This document shows, one piece after another, positions 17,287 through 25,761 of a stretch of 64,000 nt of DNA (positions are counted from its first letter, which is position 1; each line of letters begins with the position of its first letter). This stretch comes from M3007 sp046316495 (GTDB lineage: Bacteria; Bacteroidota; Bacteroidia; Chitinophagales; Saprospiraceae): contig JBKDAM010000038.1 of the NCBI GenBank assembly GCA_046316495.1, positions 1 through 64,000 of the forward strand, written 5' to 3'. Below the pieces are notes generated by a model. That model saw only the letters and a program-made list of their open reading frames with translations. It did not search any database and was not told the DNA's origin. The translations under genes and the position numbers were made by a program.

Positions 17287-17814
17287 ATGCTGCAAAAACT
17301 AATATTATTAATACTACTCGCTGCTTCTAGTTCAACAAGCCTTTTCTCACAATCTACTCAACTAGCACAACCCTCTCCTGCTTTCCCCTTCGACGTACTA
17401 CTCACCTCTCCCGACAGCAGCAACACCGTTTCATCTTCTATCCTGTTCAATCACAAACACAAAGCAACCCTCCTTGCATTCTGGCTTACCACTTGTTTCC
17501 CATGCTCCACTGAACTGGACACCTATGCTCACCACTACAAAGAATGGCAGGAAAAATATGATCTTAAAATCATCGCTATCTCGCTCGACTTCCCAGACCG
17601 ATTTCCCCAAATTAAACAACGCCTTCAACAAAAAAACTACCCCTTCGAAGTTTGGTGGGATAGCGCCCGAGCGTTCAAATCAATACTGCCAGGAGGACTC
17701 AACGGATTCCCACAAGTATTCCTGTTTAATCAAAAAGGAAATCTGGTTTGGCAACACAAGGGATACCGCGCAGGTGATGAACAAAAACTTCTTCAGGCCG
17801 TTTCTAATTTGTAA
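17287..17814 (+). CDS. Periplasmic TlpA-like thioredoxin
   Basis: The 175-aa protein has an N-terminal signal sequence (LILLILLAASSSTSLFSQ) and a thioredoxin fold. The redox motif is CFPC in LLAFWLTTCFPCSTELD and the cis-proline is in GLNGFPQVFLFN. It resembles TlpA/ResA proteins, which reduce or isomerise disulfides outside the cytoplasm, for example in cytochrome c maturation. The CFPC dipeptide differs from the commoner CxPC variants WCGPC/WCEPC but keeps the proline. The partner protein is not evident from the neighbours. Confidence 0.85.
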   Translation: MLQKLILLILLAASSSTSLFSQSTQLAQPSPAFPFDVLLTSPDSSNTVSSSILFNHKHKATLLAFWLTTCFPCSTELDTYAHHYKEWQEKYDLKIIAISLDFPDRFPQIKQRLQQKNYPFEVWWDSARAFKSILPGGLNGFPQVFLFNQKGNLVWQHKGYRAGDEQKLLQAVSNL

Positions 17815-17857
17815 AACGGTCTCCGAACTCCTCCAAAACACTTTTTACACCGTATTT

Positions 17858-17889
17858 TTTGTAAAAAAAAAATAATTATTCTACCTTTG
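17858..17889 (+). promoter_or_regulatory. Near-consensus promoter TTTG-N20-TACCTTTG
   Basis: TTTG at 17858-17861 and TACCTTTG at 17882-17889 are separated by 20 bases, the ideal Bacteroidetes sigma-A spacing. It points to the M23 peptidase gene, whose ATG is about 180 bases downstream, leaving an unusually long leader of about 170 bases. Confidence 0.78.
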
Positions 17890-17924
17890 TATTCTTAGTG
17901 TCTTCCTTATTAAAAAAAATAATT

Positions 17925-18017
17925 ATGCAAAAAAGGAAGTTTACTAGCGGATATATCCGAATCCACTTACTTGTTTTAATCTTTAATACTAATCCCCCCA
18001 CAACATTCGGATATTAA
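17925..18017 (+). other. Possible 30-codon leader ORF upstream of the M23 peptidase
   Basis: Within the leader an ATG at 17925 opens a 30-codon frame (MQKRKFTSGYIRIH...FGY, stop). It could be a leader peptide or simply chance. I see no recognised attenuator structure. Confidence 0.2.
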
Positions 18018-18068
18018 TTCGCTATCAATCATCGCTTCATAAAGCACTGATTGACAAAGACTTTCGGT

Positions 18069-19052
18069 ATGGGACGCAAAGAAAAATTTGTCTACAATAT
18101 TCACACCTTAACCTATGAGAAAGTAGTCGTGTCTTTCCGCACACGAGTACTTCAGGCCTTCGGCTTCTTCTCCGTCGTGTTGGTTACTGCTGTGGGAATG
18201 CTTATCCTGCTTTATACCTATTTCCCCTCTCCAAGAGAAAAAGAATTACTTCGTGAAATCGATCAAATGTCCTATAAGTATGACCAACTGAACGGTCAAC
18301 TGGATCTAATGTCCAAAGTGTTACATAACATCCAAGAACGCGATGCCAATGTTCACCGGGCCGTATTTGGCATGGATCCCATTAATCAGGATATATGGAT
18401 GGGCGGCGTCGGTGGCCACAATCCACACCCCGAATTGTCCGCATTCAAATACGGTAGTGACGTCCTAAGAACTGCCCTAGATAAAATGGATGCGCTGGCC
18501 CATCAAATGGCACTTCAAAGTAAGTCCCTTGACACGATACAAGAGCTGGCTAATAATCAACAACAGATGTTGGCCTCTATACCAAGCATTAAACCCGTCC
18601 GTGAAGACAAACTGCAGAAAAGCATGAACGTACTCTCCGGATTTGGTTATAGAATACACCCCATCTACAAAGTAAAAAAATTCCACCAAGGCGTAGACTT
18701 CCCAGCACGGGTTGGAACAGCTATTCAAGCCTCCGGTGACGGAGTTGTGGCAGAAGCAGGCTGGCGCTCCGGGTATGGCCAATGTGTGCGGATTAACCAC
18801 GGATACGGCTACGAAACATGGTACGCCCACATGAATCGAATCAATGTTCGGGTAGGCGAAAAACTTAAAAAAGGACAAAAGATCGGAGAAGTTGGCGATA
18901 CCGGAGTTTCTACAGCTCCCCATTTGCACTATGAAGTACACTACAAAGGTAAGCCAATCAATCCAATCCATTTCTGTATGGATAAACTTACCCCAGTTGA
19001 ATACCAGCAACTCGTGAACAGCGCCAATACAGCCAACCAATCACTCGACTAA
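18069..19052 (+). CDS. M23-family zinc metallopeptidase (LytM/NlpD-like), membrane-anchored
   Basis: The frame opens with a TTG at 18051, but I choose the ATG at 18069 (MGRKEKFVYNIHTLTYEKV), the usual start in this Bacteroidetes family. The 327-aa protein has one transmembrane helix (about 30-55). A helical stalk (about 60-115) follows, with REIDQMSYKYDQLNGQLDLM, and then the LytM domain from about 195. The zinc ligands are in HQGVDFPA (H and D) and HLHYEVH near the C-terminus, so the catalytic site looks intact. It should cut peptidoglycan cross-bridges or activate amidases at the periplasmic face during growth or division. It follows a strong promoter and ends at a strong terminator. Confidence 0.92.
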   Translation: MGRKEKFVYNIHTLTYEKVVVSFRTRVLQAFGFFSVVLVTAVGMLILLYTYFPSPREKELLREIDQMSYKYDQLNGQLDLMSKVLHNIQERDANVHRAVFGMDPINQDIWMGGVGGHNPHPELSAFKYGSDVLRTALDKMDALAHQMALQSKSLDTIQELANNQQQMLASIPSIKPVREDKLQKSMNVLSGFGYRIHPIYKVKKFHQGVDFPARVGTAIQASGDGVVAEAGWRSGYGQCVRINHGYGYETWYAHMNRINVRVGEKLKKGQKIGEVGDTGVSTAPHLHYEVHYKGKPINPIHFCMDKLTPVEYQQLVNSANTANQSLD

Positions 19053-19087
19053 GATTAGAATTACAATAGTTAACAGCAGGTTTCTAA

Positions 19088-19114
19088 AAGCCACTCCTCC
19101 GAGTGGCTTTTTTT
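19088..19114 (+). terminator. Terminator of the M23 peptidase gene
   Basis: AAGCCACT and AGTGGCTT form an 8-bp stem with a six-base loop, followed by seven Ts. The stop of the convergent gene (19115-19117) directly follows. Confidence 0.92.
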
Positions 19115-19858
19115 CTACCAATAACTTCGCAACACGTCCACAGATTGTAGAAGCCGACTACCATACCAAGAAAACATTTCCCCATCTACTAATTGAATAC
19201 GTGCCTCCGGACATAGTCTTCTAAACTCCTCTACATGCCGCTCTTTAAATGGATATGGCTCTGAAGATAACAATATGCGATCGGGGTTCCACTTTTTTAG
19301 CTGTTCAGCTGTAAACTCCGGATACCTCAACTGGTCAGCTAGAATATTTTGCCAACCACACCTAGAAATAAGCGAATGAATAAAAGTATCACCCCCAGCA
19401 GCCATCCATGGCTTCCGCCAAATAACGTACAACACTCGCTCCGCGTGGCTCCCAACCAATGGATAACCCTCAAATCCACACCTGATTCGATCCACTAAAT
19501 CCATTGCCCGGTCAACTTTCCCCGTTATCTTTCCAACGTCCACCATCATATTATAGGCATCCTCCAAAGTCTTAATATCACTGACATACACTGAACAATG
19601 CCTTGAAATCGCCTCTACTTGCTCGCGAACATTTTCCTCCTTATTAGCAATAACCCAGTTGGGATGAAGGGAAAGAACCCTCTCCACGTCCACCGTTTTC
19701 GTCCCCCCTACCCTGGTCTTTGAACGATACCATTGTTGTGGATGTATACAAAACTTGGTAATTCCCACCACCTCTCGATCTAGCCCTAAATCATAGAGGA
19801 GCTCCGTTTGCGAGGGAACCAGCGAAACAATCCGGTTTGGCCAACTCATCTTTTCCAA
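19115..19858 (-). CDS. BtuF-like helical-backbone metal receptor protein without signal peptide
   Basis: The 247-aa protein has the periplasmic-binding fold of cobalamin/siderophore receptors. RIVSLVPSQTELLYDLGL opens it, VVGITKFCIHP and VGGTKTVDVERVLSLHPNWVI follow, and the C-terminal lobe has NPDRILLSSEPYPF. BtuF-type proteins hand ligands to an ABC importer, but here the mature-like sequence starts right at the ATG with no signal peptide or lipobox. No btuC/btuD permease or ATPase is adjacent. It overlaps the 3' end of a membrane protein gene by 13 bases, in an operon headed by lpxK. A cytosolic role, or export by a non-classical route, is possible. Confidence 0.8.
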   Translation of the reverse strand: MEKMSWPNRIVSLVPSQTELLYDLGLDREVVGITKFCIHPQQWYRSKTRVGGTKTVDVERVLSLHPNWVIANKEENVREQVEAISRHCSVYVSDIKTLEDAYNMMVDVGKITGKVDRAMDLVDRIRCGFEGYPLVGSHAERVLYVIWRKPWMAAGGDTFIHSLISRCGWQNILADQLRYPEFTAEQLKKWNPDRILLSSEPYPFKERHVEEFRRLCPEARIQLVDGEMFSWYGSRLLQSVDVLRSYW

Positions 19859-20892
19859 CGATTAACCGTGTAAATATCTAGTTGTATTCGATCAGAAGGT
19901 GCATCACTACAACCTCTCGTATAAGATAACACTTTCTCAAATGTTCGGATACTATTAAATGCAGGAACTTTTAACTCTGCGTAAGACCAATCATCAATTT
20001 GTAAATACCGATCCTCCACCGAATAACGATCCCAATACGGTGCTAACACCCAACAAGGTCTTCCAACAGTCGACACTATCCCAGCCTCACGCTGAGTATT
20101 GGAATACATCTTCCAAGAAAAAGACTCAGGCCACCACCCCAAAAAATTAAAAACAGGCATTACCCAAACCAAAATAGCAACCAAAATAACCGAGTAGCGA
20201 ATTGGCTTTTTCTCCTTCTTCTCCAACTCCCCAAAAAAATGCCAAACCAATCCCATCATTGCAATATTCCACGGCCAAACTACCTGATTCCAATTGTATC
20301 CAATTGGACCTATCACTAATAAAATATAACAATGAATAAGAATAACCCCCAAAATCGCCCACCTACTATTTTCCTTCCATAATAATAGCAGTCCCAAAAC
20401 CATCTCAAGTATTGCAGCAAACACAGCGGCTAGCTTACTTCCAACCAAAACAGAACTCCAATCAAACACAGCACAAAACCAATCAAAATTATCAGAAAAC
20501 CAAGGGTTCAACTTGTTTAGCCCCCCCCAAAAATAAATTCCTGAGAGAAGCCACCGATATCCATCCTTCGAACCATCTCCCCAAATATCAAGTATCCAAA
20601 ATAAAAACCACATCCAAACCCATACTTGCAACCGATTCAAATCGATTAAACCTAGAATACTCATCAATAAGATTGCAGTAATCGCATGCTTGCGTTCAGA
20701 CCAAAATCCGCTTATCATCGCAACCACACTTAGCACCAAAATTGATGATAACAAGCCCGAAATCCAAATCGAAGTCCCATCAAATACATCAAAAGCTGGA
20801 ACCATAGGAAATAGCCTGGCCCCGGTTGGCCACCACAATTCCTTTGAAAGGGCCATTTGTATCACAATCGATATTTGAATGGCTCTATACAT
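19846..20892 (-). CDS. Polytopic membrane protein of unknown function (HTTM/DoxX-like)
   Basis: About 348 aa with roughly eight hydrophobic helices (for example SGLLSSILVLSVVAMISGF, ILLMSILGLIDL, SRWAILGVILIHCYILLVIGP) and a soluble C-terminus of about 80 residues. The layout recalls HTTM/DoxX-type proteins but no diagnostic motif is clear. A GTG at 20895 could also serve as start, but the ATG at 20892 lies two bases past the lpxK stop and is preferred. The gene sits between lpxK and the BtuF-like gene with overlaps or near contact, so all three are likely translated from one message. Function unknown. Confidence 0.65.
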   Translation of the reverse strand: MYRAIQISIVIQMALSKELWWPTGARLFPMVPAFDVFDGTSIWISGLLSSILVLSVVAMISGFWSERKHAITAILLMSILGLIDLNRLQVWVWMWFLFWILDIWGDGSKDGYRWLLSGIYFWGGLNKLNPWFSDNFDWFCAVFDWSSVLVGSKLAAVFAAILEMVLGLLLLWKENSRWAILGVILIHCYILLVIGPIGYNWNQVVWPWNIAMMGLVWHFFGELEKKEKKPIRYSVILVAILVWVMPVFNFLGWWPESFSWKMYSNTQREAGIVSTVGRPCWVLAPYWDRYSVEDRYLQIDDWSYAELKVPAFNSIRTFEKVLSYTRGCSDAPSDRIQLDIYTVNRWKR

Positions 20893-20894
20893 CA

Positions 20895-21962
20895 CTACAC
20901 CTTAAAATCCAATAAGAAACGTTTTATCTCCTCCTGAAATCGATATTCATCTGCACCAATCCACTCAACAGCAATGGGAAGAACAAAAACCGGAATCTTG
21001 TGCTCTATAAAAAAAGCACGATGCAAATCAAGACGGGTCGAATCCTTCTCCGTTGTGATCAATACTTTATTGTCCGACTTAATCGAAGAAAAACGGCGAG
21101 CAATATCACTTAAATCAGCCTCATTAAAAAAATGATGATCCTCGTGCTCAATGGTGTGTACAGACCTAGCATTACCTCCCAAATAATGCAACAAATAATC
21201 AGTGTTCGCAATAGCACTAACCAATAATAAGTCCGTATCCAAATCTAAGGGCTTCCTTACCCCCTGCCGAAACAAGTCATAAGGTGTCTCATATCGATAC
21301 TTGCTAAAATAGACCCGCTGCCTCGGAAATGGATTAATCTCTCGCAAAAGAGCTACCCGCTGCTCATTACTAAGCTGATCAGGCGTTTTGGTTACAATAA
21401 TAATATCGGCCCGACGATAAGCAGCCCGCCACTCACGAAGCCTTCCTGATGGCAATAACCAATCTCGCGTGAAAGGCTTAGCATACTCTGTGAGTAAAAT
21501 GTTTAACCCCGGCTTTACCGCTAGATGTTGAAAAGCGTCATCTAATAAAATACATTGCAAGTTGGGATAACTTTTTAACATCTGTGGAACTCCCAGTGCT
21601 CTACTCTCACTCACCGTAACGGGGATTTCCCTAAACTTGCGCTTAAATTGTAGAGGCTCGTCACCAACTTCCGTAGCATCGTCCGTCGGCTGAACCTCCC
21701 TAAAACCATAGGTCTTCCGACCATACCCACGACTTAATACCCCCACCTGTATATAATCATCCAGCCATCTGAGTAAATACTCTATATGGGGGGATTTCCC
21801 AGTACCTCCTGCAGATAAATTTCCGACCGAAATAACGGGAAGATCAAATCGAACACTCCGAAGTAAACCCGTTTGGTACAATAAATTACGAATGGAAACC
21901 CCCATTCCATAAAGCAATGAAATGGGTAGCAATAATAATCGTATGAGTATATCGTCCGTCAA
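20895..21962 (-). CDS. lpxK: Tetraacyldisaccharide 4'-kinase (lipid A)
   Basis: The 355-aa protein phosphorylates the 4' position of the lipid A disaccharide using ATP at the inner membrane, a late step of the Raetz pathway. An N-terminal hydrophobic helix (LIRLLLLPISLLYGMG) anchors it. The P-loop is in VGNLSAGGTGKSPHIEYLL, and VLSRGYGRKTYGF and LLDDAFQHLAVKPGLNILL are family signatures. Length is standard. It begins an operon with a membrane protein and a BtuF-like protein. Confidence 0.93.
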   Translation of the reverse strand: MTDDILIRLLLLPISLLYGMGVSIRNLLYQTGLLRSVRFDLPVISVGNLSAGGTGKSPHIEYLLRWLDDYIQVGVLSRGYGRKTYGFREVQPTDDATEVGDEPLQFKRKFREIPVTVSESRALGVPQMLKSYPNLQCILLDDAFQHLAVKPGLNILLTEYAKPFTRDWLLPSGRLREWRAAYRRADIIIVTKTPDQLSNEQRVALLREINPFPRQRVYFSKYRYETPYDLFRQGVRKPLDLDTDLLLVSAIANTDYLLHYLGGNARSVHTIEHEDHHFFNEADLSDIARRFSSIKSDNKVLITTEKDSTRLDLHRAFFIEHKIPVFVLPIAVEWIGADEYRFQEEIKRFLLDFKV

Positions 21963-22053
21963 AACCCTGAATTTTTCGAATTAAATGAAGTACTGGACTC
22001 AAAACTATCACTACGACCCACCGATGCTTGATCCTAAGATACGTAGGCGTGGT

Positions 22054-23400
22054 TTATTTGTTACCAGTATAATTATGGGGAGTTAATAACTTTAGCTCCT
22101 CCTTCACACTGCTTGACACATGTAATGTATCAATAAAATCATGAAGTACTGATTGATTGATATCCGTACGGCCTCTCGTTAACTCTTTAAGTGCCTCATA
22201 TGGGTTGGGATATCCCTCTCTCCTTAAAATCACTTGAATACCCTCTGCCACTACCATCCAGTTGTCTTCTAAATCAGCAAAAAGCTTTCCCTCATTCAAT
22301 TGCAACTTACTAATCCCCTTAAATATAGACTTTAGGGAAATGACAGAATGCGCAATCGGAACTCCCAAGTTCCGTAATACAGTCGAATCTGTTAAATCCC
22401 GTTGCAATCGAGAAATGGGTAACTTTTCGGCAAAATGCCCCAAAAGAGCATTGGCTATGCCTAGATTCCCTTCCGCATTCTCAAAATCAATCGGATTTAC
22501 CTTGTGGGGCATGGCAGACGAACCTATCTCTCCCGCAATTGTACGTTGCTTAAAATATTCCATCGAAATATACGTCCAAATATCTCGACAAAAATCAATC
22601 AGGATAGTATTAATCCGGCTTATTCCATGGCATTGAGCGGCTAAACAATCATAATGCTCAATCTGTGTTGTAGGAAAAGAACGTTCTAAACCCAAAAACT
22701 CCCGAATAAAATCCCTGGCAAAAGCCTGCCAGTCATAGTCGGGATACGCTGCATAGTGTGCATTGAAATTGCCAGTAGCACCCCCAAACTTTGCCTTATG
22801 GGGGACTCCTTTTAGCAACTGAAGCTGGGTGCTTAACCGCTCTGCAAACACAGCAATTTCCTTACCCAACAACGTTGGAGAGGCTGGCTGACCATGGGTA
22901 CGAGCCAGCATTGGAATCTGAGCCCAATCCAAAGCAAGTGCCTCCAAACTAGAAATTAACTCCTCCAATAAAGGATAATATACCTCCTCTAAGGCATGCT
23001 TAAAAAGCAAAGGACTCGCCGTATTATTTATATCCTGTGAGGTAAGTCCAAAATGCACAAACTCTCGCAAATGAGAGAGCTCGAGTGCATCAAATCGCTC
23101 TTTTAAGAAATATTCAACCGCTTTTACATCGTGATTGGTCGTCCGCTCAATCGTCTTTATATATTCCGAATCCGCAATGCTAAAATGCTCAAAAATTCCA
23201 TTAAGCTCATCAATTTTATCCTCCTCGAAAGCACTAAGCTCAGGTAACCCAAACTGACAAAGCGCAATGAAGTATTGAATTTCAACAAACACTCGGTATC
23301 GAATCAATGCATGTTCGCTAAAGTATGCGCTTAATTCAACTGTCTTGTCAGCATACCGCCCATCAATAGGCGAAATAGAGGTAAGTCCTTTAGTTATCAT
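22054..23400 (-). CDS. purB: Adenylosuccinate lyase
   Basis: This 448-aa fumarase/aspartase-superfamily enzyme acts twice in purine synthesis, cleaving SAICAR and adenylosuccinate with release of fumarate. I choose the ATG at 23400 (MITKGLTSISPIDGRY) over the upstream 23433 start because family members begin just before SPIDGRY. The catalytic regions are TNHDVKAVEYF, THGQPASPTLLGKE and the signature loop GEIGSSAMPHKVNPIDFEN. Length and motifs match the E. coli-type PurB. The gene stands alone on the minus strand. Confidence 0.95.
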   Translation of the reverse strand: MITKGLTSISPIDGRYADKTVELSAYFSEHALIRYRVFVEIQYFIALCQFGLPELSAFEEDKIDELNGIFEHFSIADSEYIKTIERTTNHDVKAVEYFLKERFDALELSHLREFVHFGLTSQDINNTASPLLFKHALEEVYYPLLEELISSLEALALDWAQIPMLARTHGQPASPTLLGKEIAVFAERLSTQLQLLKGVPHKAKFGGATGNFNAHYAAYPDYDWQAFARDFIREFLGLERSFPTTQIEHYDCLAAQCHGISRINTILIDFCRDIWTYISMEYFKQRTIAGEIGSSAMPHKVNPIDFENAEGNLGIANALLGHFAEKLPISRLQRDLTDSTVLRNLGVPIAHSVISLKSIFKGISKLQLNEGKLFADLEDNWMVVAEGIQVILRREGYPNPYEALKELTRGRTDINQSVLHDFIDTLHVSSSVKEELKLLTPHNYTGNK

Positions 23401-23515
23401 AATCTTCTGTCTTAGCAGCAAATTTCCGACCATTTAAGGGAACCTGCATCGCTATCAAGACATTTTATTGCATAAAAAGAAAACAACCAGGCTGTACCAA
23501 CAAAAAAACAAGGTA

Positions 23516-24559
23516 TTATGCCTTGTTTGCCAACTGGCCGCACGCGGCATCTATGTCTTTCCCGCGACTCCGCCGAACTGTAACTGTCACATCATGGCTA
23601 GCCAAACGAGCGGCAAACGCATTTAATCGGTCATCGGTCGACTTCTCAAAAGACTCCCCACCAATCGGATTATACTCGATGATGTTCACTCGAACCGGAA
23701 AACGGCGCCTACACAACATAATTAGCTTTGCAGCATCCTCTGGGCCGTCATTAAACTGATCAAATGCTATATACTCGTAGGAAATGCGGTTTTTCGTTTT
23801 ACGATAGAAATACTCCAGCGCAGACATCAGTGCCTCCAAGTTATTCGTCCCGTTAATTGGCATGATTTCATTTCGCTTCATATCATCCGCCGCATGCAAA
23901 CTTAAAGCTAGGTTAGACCGAAACCCGTCATCGGCCAACTTCATAATCATCTTTGCAATCCCAGCTGTACTCACGGTAATGCGAGAAGGGGACATTCCGA
24001 GACCCATGGGAGCAGGTTTGGTTATATGCTCAATACTTTTCATGGTATTTGCATAAGTAAGCAAAGGCTCACCCATTCCCATATACACGATGTTCGTCAG
24101 TCCCCGACCAAACGCTTCATTACACTGTTTATTTACTAAAGTAACCTGATCCACAATTTCCCAAGGATCTAGATTACGCTCTCGCCCCATTTTACCGGTT
24201 GCACAAAACTTACAAGTCAAGCTACAACCAACTTGTGTGCTAACACAAACCGTGAACCGCTGGTCGTCCGGAACGGGAATTAGAACACTTTCAATTCGAT
24301 GACCATCGTATGTCAGAAACCGGGTCTTGATGGTACCATCCCAACTATGCTGTACCTTATCTTCCGTTAACGTATGAAAGGAATACTGCTCGCTCAACCG
24401 TGTCCTTAGAGCTTTTGGAATATTGGTAAGCATATCCCATTGTGTTGCTCCTTTCGACCACAACCACTCATACAATTGTTTGGCTCTAAACTTAGGCTCT
24501 CCCCATTCCAAAAAAAGTGATTCAACTTCCGAATAAGAAAGTGAGCGAATATCTTTCAT
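23516..24559 (-). CDS. rlmN: Dual-specificity 23S rRNA/tRNA adenine-C2 methyltransferase RlmN
   Basis: This 347-aa radical-SAM enzyme methylates C2 of A2503 in 23S rRNA and A37 in some tRNAs. The radical-SAM cysteines are in GCSLTCKFCATG, followed by NIVYMGMGEPL. The C-terminal cysteine of the methylation relay is probably the one in DIDAACGQLANK. All key positions appear intact. It starts 20 bases after recA ends, so it may be read from the recA message. Confidence 0.95.
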   Translation of the reverse strand: MKDIRSLSYSEVESLFLEWGEPKFRAKQLYEWLWSKGATQWDMLTNIPKALRTRLSEQYSFHTLTEDKVQHSWDGTIKTRFLTYDGHRIESVLIPVPDDQRFTVCVSTQVGCSLTCKFCATGKMGRERNLDPWEIVDQVTLVNKQCNEAFGRGLTNIVYMGMGEPLLTYANTMKSIEHITKPAPMGLGMSPSRITVSTAGIAKMIMKLADDGFRSNLALSLHAADDMKRNEIMPINGTNNLEALMSALEYFYRKTKNRISYEYIAFDQFNDGPEDAAKLIMLCRRRFPVRVNIIEYNPIGGESFEKSTDDRLNAFAARLASHDVTVTVRRSRGKDIDAACGQLANKA

Positions 24560-24579
24560 AGTTTATTTTGATAGAGCAA

Positions 24580-25665
24580 CTACAGCTCGAAATCGCCATC
24601 CGGGTCATCCAGGTCCGCTGCAGCTACTTTAGAAATTGCTGTTTTCGAAGCTGGAGTAGCCGTCGCTCCGTTAATTTTCTCTTTTACCTTCTGCTCAATT
24701 TCAAGCGCCATTTCTGGATTATCTGCTAAAAATAACTTAGCAGCGTCCCTTCCTTGTGCGATTTTTGCACCATTATAGCTGTACCAAGCACCGCTCTTTT
24801 GTACAATATCAAACTGAGCTCCTAGATCGATGATTTCCCCATTTTTATTAATACCCTCTCCAAAGATAATCTCAAATTCAGCTACCCGGAAAGGCGGTGC
24901 TAGTTTATTCTTTACCACCTTCACTTTTACTTGATTCCCCACTACATTGCCATCTTTATCCTTAATTGCCGCACCGCTTTTGCGAATATCCAGACGAACT
25001 GAAGCGTAAAACTTTAGAGCATTACCGCCAGTTGTAGTCTCAGGATTGCCAAACATCACCCCAATTTTCTCACGAAGCTGGTTGATGAAAATACAACAGC
25101 ACCCTGTTCTACCGATTGAAGAAGTCAACTTCCGCATCGCTTGGCTCATTAAACGCGCCTGAAGACCCACTTTATTATCCCCCATTTCTCCCTCAATCTC
25201 CGAACGAGGAACCAACGCCGCAACAGAGTCAACCACTAAAATATCGATTGCCCCAGAACGAATCAAGTTCTCAGCAATCTCTAAAGCTTGCTCCCCATTA
25301 TCGGGTTGGCTAATTAGAAGATCATTCACATTCACGCCCAAAGACTCGGCGTAAAAACGGTCAAAAGCATGCTCCGCATCAATAATAGCTGCAATCCCTC
25401 CCTTCTTCTGTGCCTCGGCAATCGCATGAATCGCCAAAGTCGTTTTACCTGATGACTCCGGACCATATATCTCAACGATACGCCCCTTTGGATATCCACT
25501 ACACCCAAGCGCAAGATCTAAACCAAGGGAACCCGTCGGAATGACCTCCACCTCAATGCTCTGCTTATCGCCAAGGCGCATAATAGTGCCTTTGCCATAC
25601 GTTTTATCCAGCCGCTCAATGGTGGCTTCCAGTGTTTTTAGTTTAGAATCTTTTTCGTTTGCCAT
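24580..25665 (-). CDS. recA: RecA recombinase
   Basis: The 361-aa RecA catalyses strand exchange and induces LexA cleavage. The Walker A GPESSGKTT (about 67-75) opens the core, followed by IDAEHAFD and Walker B LVVDSVAALVPR. The L2 region has MFGNPETTTGGNALKFYAS. The C-terminus ends in the usual acidic tail (DLDDPDGDFEL). Length and sequence are standard. It sits between lon and rlmN. Confidence 0.97.
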   Translation of the reverse strand: MANEKDSKLKTLEATIERLDKTYGKGTIMRLGDKQSIEVEVIPTGSLGLDLALGCSGYPKGRIVEIYGPESSGKTTLAIHAIAEAQKKGGIAAIIDAEHAFDRFYAESLGVNVNDLLISQPDNGEQALEIAENLIRSGAIDILVVDSVAALVPRSEIEGEMGDNKVGLQARLMSQAMRKLTSSIGRTGCCCIFINQLREKIGVMFGNPETTTGGNALKFYASVRLDIRKSGAAIKDKDGNVVGNQVKVKVVKNKLAPPFRVAEFEIIFGEGINKNGEIIDLGAQFDIVQKSGAWYSYNGAKIAQGRDAAKLFLADNPEMALEIEQKVKEKINGATATPASKTAISKVAAADLDDPDGDFEL

Positions 25666-25701
25666 GGTGGTAGAAATAGTTTATTGAATCAAAAGATGCC
25701 G

Positions 25702-25709
25702 CAAAAATA
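25702..25709 (-). promoter_or_regulatory. Possible -7 box of recA
   Basis: On the minus strand TATTTTTG matches TAnnTTTG about 37 bases before the recA start. The region is very A/T-rich and no TTTG is found at the right distance, so this is tentative. No obvious SOS palindrome is seen. Confidence 0.4.
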
Positions 25710-25761
25710 AACATTTTATTTTCAAAATAAAAACATTTTGTTTTTTATTGCAAAAAAATAT

